Shown here: positions 30,326-38,656 of the stretch, one piece after another
Layout: each line of letters starts with the position of its first letter
Numbering within the stretch: the first letter of the stretch is position 1
DNA from: Paracidovorax anthurii
GTDB taxonomy: Bacteria > Pseudomonadota > Gammaproteobacteria > Burkholderiales > Burkholderiaceae_C
DNA: 38,656 nucleotides
Assembly (NCBI RefSeq): GCF_003269065.1
Contig: NZ_QLTA01000050.1
Location: 1-38,656 of the forward strand
Reading direction: 5' to 3'
Translations under genes and position numbers: made by a program
The notes under the pieces: generated by a model
The model's input: only the letters and a program-made list of their open reading frames with translations
The model's database searches: none
Told to the model about the DNA's origin: nothing

Positions 30326-31528
30326 ATGAATCCCCTGCTCTCCCTCCTGCAACCCTATCCTTTCGAGCGACTGCGGCAGCTTTTCGCGGGGGCGCAGCCT
30401 CCAGCCGGCATCGCAGCCATCAGCCTCGGCATGGGCGAGCCGCGCCACCCCACGCCGGCCTTCATCCAGCAGGCGCTGACGCAAAGCCTGGGCGGCCTCG
30501 CCAGCTATCCGGCCACGGCCGGCGATCCTCGCCTGCGGGAAGCCTGCGCGGGCTGGGTGCAGCGGCGCTACGGCCTCACCATCGACTCGGCCACGCAGGT
30601 GCTGCCGATCAACGGCTCGCGCGAGGCGCTGTTCGCTTTCGCGCAGACGGTGATCGACCCCACCCGCGCGGGCGCCACCGTGGTCTGCCCCAATCCGTTC
30701 TATCAAATCTACGAAGGCGCCACGCTGCTCTCGGGTGCCCGGCCGTACTACGCGCCCAGCGACCCGGCCCGCAACTTCGCGGTGGACTGGGACAGCGTGC
30801 CCGCCGAGGTGTGGGAGCACACGCAACTGCTCTTCGTGTGCTCGCCCGGCAACCCCACCGGCGCGGTGATGCCGCTGGCCGAATGGGAGAAACTGTTCGC
30901 GCTGAGCGATCGCCACGGCTTCGTGATCGCCTCGGACGAGTGCTATAGCGAGATCTACTTCCGCGACGAACCGCCCCTGGGAGGCCTGGAGGCGGCGGCC
31001 CGGCTCGGCCGCCCGGACTTCCGCAACCTCATCGCCTTCACCAGCCTGTCCAAGCGCAGCAACGTACCCGGCCTGCGCAGCGGGTTCGTGGCGGGCGATG
31101 CCGCGCTCATCAAGGCCTTCCTCCTCTACCGTACCTACCACGGCAGCGCCATGGGCCCGGCCATACAGGGCGCGAGCATCGCCGCCTGGAACGACGAAGC
31201 CCATGTGGAGGAGAACCGGGCGCTCTACCGCCGCAAGTTCGCGCAGGTGACCCCGGTGCTCGCCGAGGTGATGGACGTCACGCTGCCCGACGCCGGCTTC
31301 TACCTCTGGGCGCGCGTGCCCGAGCGGCTCGGAATGGACGATGCCGGCTTCGCCCGCGCCCTGCTCGCTCAATACAATGTGACGGTGCTGCCGGGCAGCT
31401 ATCTCGCCCGCGAATCCGGCGGCCGCAATCCCGGCGCCGGCCGCGTGCGCATGGCCCTGGTGGCAGAAGTCGAAGAATGCCTGGAAGCCGCCCGGCGCAT
31501 CGTGCAATTCATCCAATCCCACCCCTGA
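30326..31528 (+). CDS. dapC: Succinyldiaminopimelate transaminase DapC
   Basis: 400 residues, a fold type I aminotransferase. Visible parts: [86 protein letters not shown] and [10 protein letters not shown]. The PLP lysine is in [21 protein letters not shown]. It transfers an amino group to N-succinyl-2-amino-6-ketopimelate in the lysine and peptidoglycan pathway. The start of dapD lies 16 bases downstream, so the two are co-transcribed. The phrase around the lysine and the linkage to dapD separate it from AlaA or AspC-type enzymes. Confidence 0.93.
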   Translation: MNPLLSLLQPYPFERLRQLFAGAQPPAGIAAISLGMGEPRHPTPAFIQQALTQSLGGLASYPATAGDPRLREACAGWVQRRYGLTIDSATQVLPINGSREALFAFAQTVIDPTRAGATVVCPNPFYQIYEGATLLSGARPYYAPSDPARNFAVDWDSVPAEVWEHTQLLFVCSPGNPTGAVMPLAEWEKLFALSDRHGFVIASDECYSEIYFRDEPPLGGLEAAARLGRPDFRNLIAFTSLSKRSNVPGLRSGFVAGDAALIKAFLLYRTYHGSAMGPAIQGASIAAWNDEAHVEENRALYRRKFAQVTPVLAEVMDVTLPDAGFYLWARVPERLGMDDAGFARALLAQYNVTVLPGSYLARESGGRNPGAGRVRMALVAEVEECLEAARRIVQFIQSHP

Positions 31529-31544
31529 TTTCCTCAACGGAACC

Positions 31545-32369
31545 ATGACCCAACAACTGCAGAACATCATCGACACCGCCTGGGAGAACCGCTCCAGCCT
31601 CTCGCCCGCCGCCGCACCCAAGGAAGTGCAGGACGCCGTGGAGCACGTGATCGCCGAGCTGGACACCGGCAAGCTGCGCGTGGCCACCCGCGAGGGTGTC
31701 GGCCAGTGGACCGTGCACCAGTGGATCAAGAAGGCCGTGCTGCTGTCGTTCCGCCTCAAGGACAACGAACTCATCGAAGCCGGCCAGTTGGGCTTCTACG
31801 ACAAGGTGCCCACCAAGTTCGCGGGCCGCTCGGCCGCCGAGATGGCCGCCACCGGCGTGCGCGTGGTGCCTCCGGCTGTTGCGCGCCGCGGCAGCTTCAT
31901 CGCCAAGGGCGCGATCCTCATGCCCAGCTACGTGAACATCGGCGCCTTCGTGGACGAGGGCACGATGGTGGACACCTGGGCCACCGTGGGCTCCTGCGCG
32001 CAGGTGGGCAAGCACGTGCACCTCTCGGGCGGCGTGGGACTGGGCGGCGTGCTGGAGCCGCTGCAGGCCAACCCGACCATCATCGAGGACAACTGCTTCA
32101 TCGGCGCCCGCTCGGAGATCGTCGAAGGCGTGATCGTCGAGGAGAACTCCGTCATCTCGATGGGCGTGTACATCGGCCAGAGCACGCCGATCTATGACCG
32201 CACGACCGATACCGTGAGCTACGGCCGCGTGCCCGCGGGCTCCGTGGTGGTGAGCGGCAACCTGCCCAAGGGTGACGGCAAGTACAGCATGTACGCCGCC
32301 ATCATCGTCAAGAAGGTCGATGCCAAGACGCGCTCCACCACGAGCCTGAACGACCTGCTGCGCGACTGA
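31545..32369 (+). CDS. dapD: Tetrahydrodipicolinate N-succinyltransferase DapD
   Basis: 274 residues, the standard length. The N-terminal helical domain ([13 protein letters not shown], ... [16 protein letters not shown]) is followed by a left-handed beta-helix of hexapeptide repeats: [42 protein letters not shown], then [16 protein letters not shown]. It uses succinyl-CoA to succinylate tetrahydrodipicolinate, one step before DapC. It forms trimers in known cases. Followed after 59 bases by pilU. Confidence 0.97.
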   Translation: MTQQLQNIIDTAWENRSSLSPAAAPKEVQDAVEHVIAELDTGKLRVATREGVGQWTVHQWIKKAVLLSFRLKDNELIEAGQLGFYDKVPTKFAGRSAAEMAATGVRVVPPAVARRGSFIAKGAILMPSYVNIGAFVDEGTMVDTWATVGSCAQVGKHVHLSGGVGLGGVLEPLQANPTIIEDNCFIGARSEIVEGVIVEENSVISMGVYIGQSTPIYDRTTDTVSYGRVPAGSVVVSGNLPKGDGKYSMYAAIIVKKVDAKTRSTTSLNDLLRD

Positions 32370-32428
32370 CACGATCCACCCACCAGACCGGCCCTTCCAC
32401 CTCCACCCACCTTCGCAAGGGACATCCC

Positions 32429-35842
<3,414 letters not shown>

Positions 35843-35964
35843 CCGATGCCGCGCCCCGCGGCAGCCATCCGGCGGACACCGGGGCCGCGCGCATCCGGTA
35901 CCATGCGCGGCTGATTTTTCGCGCGGGCGCCCTGCGGCGCCCGCCCCTCTTTCCTTCCCCCGCC

Positions 35965-37980
35965 ATGATTCTCCTGAACAACGTCACCTTGCGCCGCGGC
36001 GCCAAGGTGCTGCTCGATAGCGCCAGCGTCACCATCAACCCCGGAGAGAAAGTGGGCCTGGTCGGTCGCAATGGCGCCGGCAAATCCACACTGTTCGCGT
36101 TGCTGAACGGCTCGCTGCACGAGGATGGCGGCGACTTCTCGATGCCTCCGCAATGGCGCATGGCCCAGGTGGCCCAGCACATGCCCGAGACGGAGGAATC
36201 CGCCACCGCCTTCGTGCTCGACGGAGACACCCGGCTGTCCGAACTGCGCGAGGCCCTGCGCGCTGCCGACCTCGCCGAAGACGGCATGGCCATCGCCCAG
36301 GCCTATGCGGACCTGGGCGATGCGGGCGAGCACGATGCGGTGCCCCGCGCGCAGGCACTCATCCTGGGCCTCGGTTTCAAGGTCGAGGAACTCGACCGCC
36401 CCGTGAACAGCTTCTCGGGAGGCTGGCGCATGCGGCTGCAACTGGCGCGCGCGCTCATGTGCCCCAGCGACGTGCTGCTGCTCGACGAACCCACGAACCA
36501 CCTGGATCTGGACGCCCTCGTGTGGCTCGAAGCCTGGCTGCAGCGCTACGCCGGCACTCTGATCGTCATCAGCCACGACCGCGAGTTCCTGGACGCCATC
36601 ACCACGGTCACGTTGCACATCGACAACGCAGGGCTCACGCGCTATGGCGGCAACTACAGCCGCTTCGAGGAATTGCGCGCGCAGCAGATGGAGCTGCAAG
36701 CCGCCAGCTACGCCAAGCAGCAGGACAAGATCGCCCACCTGCAGAAATTCATCGACCGCTTCAAGGCCAAGGCCAGCAAGGCCAAGCAGGCGCAGAGCCG
36801 CGTCAAGGCCCTGGAGCGCATGGAGAAGATCGCGCCGGTGCTCGCGGGCGCGGAGTTCACCTTCAGCTTCAAGGAGCCCTCCAACCTGCCCAACCCCATG
36901 CTGGCCGTCACCGACGCGGCCTTCGGCTACCAGGGCGAGGACGGCGGCACCCCCAAGACCATCCTGCGCCATGTGAACCGGTCGGTGCTGGCGGGCCAGC
37001 GCATCGGCATCCTGGGCGCGAACGGCCAGGGCAAGTCCACGCTGGTGAAAACCATCGCCCGCACGATGCAGCCGCTGGCCGGCAGCGTGACCGAGGGCAA
37101 GGGGCTGTCCATCGGGTATTTCGCCCAGCAGGAACTGGATGTGCTGCGCCCCGCGGACAACCCGCTGGAGCACATGATCCGCCTCGCGAAGGAGCTGGGC
37201 GCCAGCGCCCGCGAGCCCAGCCGCGAGCAGGATCTGCGCAACTACCTGGGCACGTTCAACTTCTCGGGCGACATGGTCAAGCAGGCCGTGGGCACCATGA
37301 GCGGGGGCGAGAAGGCGCGGCTGGTGCTGGCGATGATCGTCTGGCAGCGCCCCAACCTGCTCCTGCTGGACGAGCCTACCAACCACCTCGACCTGGCGAC
37401 ACGCGAGGCGCTGTCGATGGCACTCAACGAATTCGAGGGCACCGTGATGCTGGTCAGCCACGACCGGGCCCTGCTGCGGGCGGTGTGCGACGAATTCTGG
37501 CTGGTGGGACGGGGTGCGGTCGGGCCGTTCGACGGAGACTTGGACGATTACCAGCGGTACCTGCTGGACGAGTCCAAGCGCCTGCGCGAAGAGGCCCGCA
37601 TGGCGGCCATGGCCGCTGGCGGCGGTTCGGCGGTGGTCCCAGACCAGGCCGTGCCCGCCGCCCCACCGCCCCCGGCACCCGCAGCGCCCCCGGTTCGGGA
37701 TGCGCGCGAGCAGCGCAAGCTCGGTGCCCAGGCCCGGCAGCAGATCGCGGAGAAGACACGCCCACTCAAGCGCGAGGTCGAGCAGATCAACCAGCGGCTG
37801 GCCGCGCTGACGGCCGAAAGGGCCGTCCTGGAGGATCGCCTGAGCCAGCCGCTGCCCGCCGGGGAGATCGCGGATTGCGGACGCCGGCTGAAAGCGTGCG
37901 GCGATGAAATCGGCGCCCTGGAAGAGCGCTGGCTGGAACTTTCCACGGAAATCGAGGCCCTCGAATGCGCTGCTCCATGA
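35965..37980 (+). CDS. ABC-F ATPase (YheS/Uup-like)
   Basis: 671 residues from ATG 35965 (MILLNNVTLRRGAKVLLD). Two ABC domains without membrane segments: Walker A GRNGAGKST and GANGQGKST; signatures NSFSGGWRMRLQLARAL and GTMSGGEKARLVLAMI; Walker B VLLLDEPTNHLDLDALVWLE and LLLLDEPTNHLDLATREAL. A basic linker (FIDRFKAKASKAKQAQSRVKALERMEKI) is the P-site tRNA interaction motif. The C-terminus has an Ala/Pro-rich spacer and a coiled coil. ABC-F proteins act on ribosomes to relieve stalling. The linker phrase and W-R-M-R signature favour the YheS subgroup. Confidence 0.93.
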   Translation: MILLNNVTLRRGAKVLLDSASVTINPGEKVGLVGRNGAGKSTLFALLNGSLHEDGGDFSMPPQWRMAQVAQHMPETEESATAFVLDGDTRLSELREALRAADLAEDGMAIAQAYADLGDAGEHDAVPRAQALILGLGFKVEELDRPVNSFSGGWRMRLQLARALMCPSDVLLLDEPTNHLDLDALVWLEAWLQRYAGTLIVISHDREFLDAITTVTLHIDNAGLTRYGGNYSRFEELRAQQMELQAASYAKQQDKIAHLQKFIDRFKAKASKAKQAQSRVKALERMEKIAPVLAGAEFTFSFKEPSNLPNPMLAVTDAAFGYQGEDGGTPKTILRHVNRSVLAGQRIGILGANGQGKSTLVKTIARTMQPLAGSVTEGKGLSIGYFAQQELDVLRPADNPLEHMIRLAKELGASAREPSREQDLRNYLGTFNFSGDMVKQAVGTMSGGEKARLVLAMIVWQRPNLLLLDEPTNHLDLATREALSMALNEFEGTVMLVSHDRALLRAVCDEFWLVGRGAVGPFDGDLDDYQRYLLDESKRLREEARMAAMAAGGGSAVVPDQAVPAAPPPPAPAAPPVRDAREQRKLGAQARQQIAEKTRPLKREVEQINQRLAALTAERAVLEDRLSQPLPAGEIADCGRRLKACGDEIGALEERWLELSTEIEALECAAP

Positions 37981-38041
37981 GTAAAAGCATGTAACCTTTC
38001 CCGAGACTTCTCATCCACCTCGTTATCCAGTCATCGTTTTC

Positions 38042-38083
38042 AGCTATTGCTTTGATAGCAAATAAACGACCTTCGCAAGGTTG
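38042..38083. repeat. Comamonadaceae-type AT-rich palindromic repeat, copy 2
   Basis: GCTAT (38043-38047) and ATAGC (38055-38059) are followed by AAATAA and a small hairpin ACCTT-CGC-AAGGT (38069-38081). The arrangement and most bases match the copy at 26,401. It is followed by a T-rich run (TTTTTTTT), so this copy could also act as a terminator for the ABC-F gene. Confidence 0.6.
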
Positions 38084-38153
38084 CATTTTTTTTCGTTCTG
38101 CTGTCAACGCCGCGTAAATACGCCACGTTGTTCACTCATCCAAGGAGCTAACG

Positions 38154-38228
38154 ATGAACACCTCTGCAATCCTGTCCGCCTGGCCCGAAGACGAACGCGA
38201 CCGCAAGCGCGCGCCCGCCCGCTTCTGA
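38154..38228 (+). CDS. Possible 24-residue peptide
   Basis: ATG 38154 is preceded by CAAGGAG at ideal spacing. The product MNTSAILSAWPEDERDRKRA plus PARF ends at TGA 38226-38228. The strong ribosome site and protein-like composition suggest real translation, either of a leader peptide or of a gene remnant. No family is recognised and no gene follows before the IS. Confidence 0.35.
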   Translation: MNTSAILSAWPEDERDRKRAPARF

Positions 38229-38349
38229 GGGGCCGGCGCAGGCATCCACAAGGCCTGAGGAAAATCCTTTCCACACAGCCAGCGCCACGCGCCACGTCTT
38301 CGCAGCTCTCTTCAACCCTTTCCCCATTGAAAAACCCCGCCTCGGCGGC

Positions 38350-38384
38350 AATGCCAGTCAGTTAACAGCTGACTGGCATTTTTT
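38350..38384. terminator. Strong hairpin terminator at the IS4-family transposase stop
   Basis: A perfect 12-bp stem AATGCCAGTCAG / CTGACTGGCATT with a 7-base loop (38350-38361, 38369-38380) is followed by TTTTTT on the plus strand and contains the transposase stop on the minus strand. It should stop plus-strand transcription entering the IS. Confidence 0.75.
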
Positions 38385-38656
38385 CGTTGGGAACTTGTGC
38401 GCTCTGTTTTTGACCTCGCGCGGGTAGGTTCGCTCAGGTCGCCGTGGCGGTAGGACGAAGTAGTGGGCCTGTTGCAGCAACTGATCCAGCCGTTGGGGCA
38501 GCGTGCCCGGTGTGGCGAGGCTGGCCGAGTTGAGCAGACCGACGATGGCATGCTGGGCCGTATGGAAGCTGATGCGCACAGGCTGCACGCCCGCGTGCTC
38601 AGCCATCTTACGCATCCATCGGCGTAGCAGCGTATAGGCAATCAGCAAGCCCCACA
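38358..38656 (-). CDS. IS4-family transposase, C-terminal part (5' end outside window)
   Basis: The minus-strand frame is open from the right edge to TGA at 38360-38358, about 99 codons. It has the typical tail of IS4-family transposases: WGLLIAYTLLRRWMRKMAEHAGVQP, VRISFHTAQHAIVG, LPQRLDQLLQQ and the ending FVLPPRRPERTYPREVKNRAHKFPTKKCQSAVN. The catalytic core and other end are outside the window, so completeness is unknown. Confidence 0.85.
   Translation of the reverse strand, partial: WGLLIAYTLLRRWMRKMAEHAGVQPVRISFHTAQHAIVGLLNSASLATPGTLPQRLDQLLQQAHYFVLPPRRPERTYPREVKNRAHKFPTKKCQSAVN

Noticed and set aside
30206-31774. Long N-terminal extension of the chemoreceptor over dapC
   Set aside because: It lies antisense to clear DapC coding sequence; ATG 30205 has a good ribosome site and begins the protein with its membrane part.
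36153-37907. 584-codon plus-strand frame within the ABC-F gene
   Set aside because: Out-of-frame shadow of a protein with both ABC domains intact; Arg/Ala/Gly-rich with no domain.

Overview
The window looks like a chromosome segment of a high-GC betaproteobacterium of the family Comamonadaceae (Acidovorax-like). The basis is the protein repertoire (intracellular PHB depolymerase, an orphan RnfB, dapC-dapD-pilU-dapE-prmB order) and short Comamonadaceae-style AT-rich repeats in intergenic DNA. The assignment is an inference from protein style, not from a search.

Positions 1 to about 21,200 are a mobile genomic island. At its left edge is the 3' end of an IS5-family transposase, which has cut off the 5' part of a phage/plasmid-type replication gene. 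A second replication-linked gene, an iteron-like repeat array and a KfrA-like coiled-coil DNA-binding gene follow. Next come three unrecognised genes on the minus strand (membrane, secreted and small exported proteins), a lone XRE regulator, a decayed ParD/ParE toxin-antitoxin pair with its palindromic operator preserved, and an AAA+ ATPase. A MobQ mobilization module is next: a small accessory gene, a candidate oriT with a RSF1010-like nick sequence, and a short relaxase. An intact VapBC/FitAB-type toxin-antitoxin pair follows.

Two cargo modules come next. The first is a three-gene operon with overlapping or nearly overlapping junctions: MmeI-like DNA methyltransferase, DExH helicase, GIY-YIG nuclease. 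It looks like an anti-phage restriction-type system. The second is a three-Cys-motif protein with two three-Cys-motif partner (TcmP) proteins, preceded by a LexA-box-like sequence. The island ends with a tyrosine recombinase lying divergently next to the 5' end of dusA, a known integration hotspot. No type IV secretion genes are seen, so the island is best read as an integrative mobilizable element. Its left attachment site is outside the window.

Positions 21,208 to about 38,300 are ordinary chromosomal genes: dusA; a CHASE-PAS-GGDEF-EAL cyclic-di-GMP protein (minus); a RelA/SpoT-domain alarmone synthetase-like protein; phaZ with a translationally coupled rnfB; a chemoreceptor-like protein with a C-terminal Cache domain (minus); and a lysine/diaminopimelate cluster dapC-dapD-pilU-dapE-prmB followed by an ABC-F ATPase. 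An AT-rich repeat-like sequence appears to have entered dapE in frame. The right edge holds the 3' end of an IS4-family transposase with a strong hairpin terminator.

The best candidates for little-described biology are the methyltransferase-helicase-GIY-YIG operon, the possibly SOS-controlled three-Cys/TcmP cluster, and the oriT plus dusA integrase that would move them.
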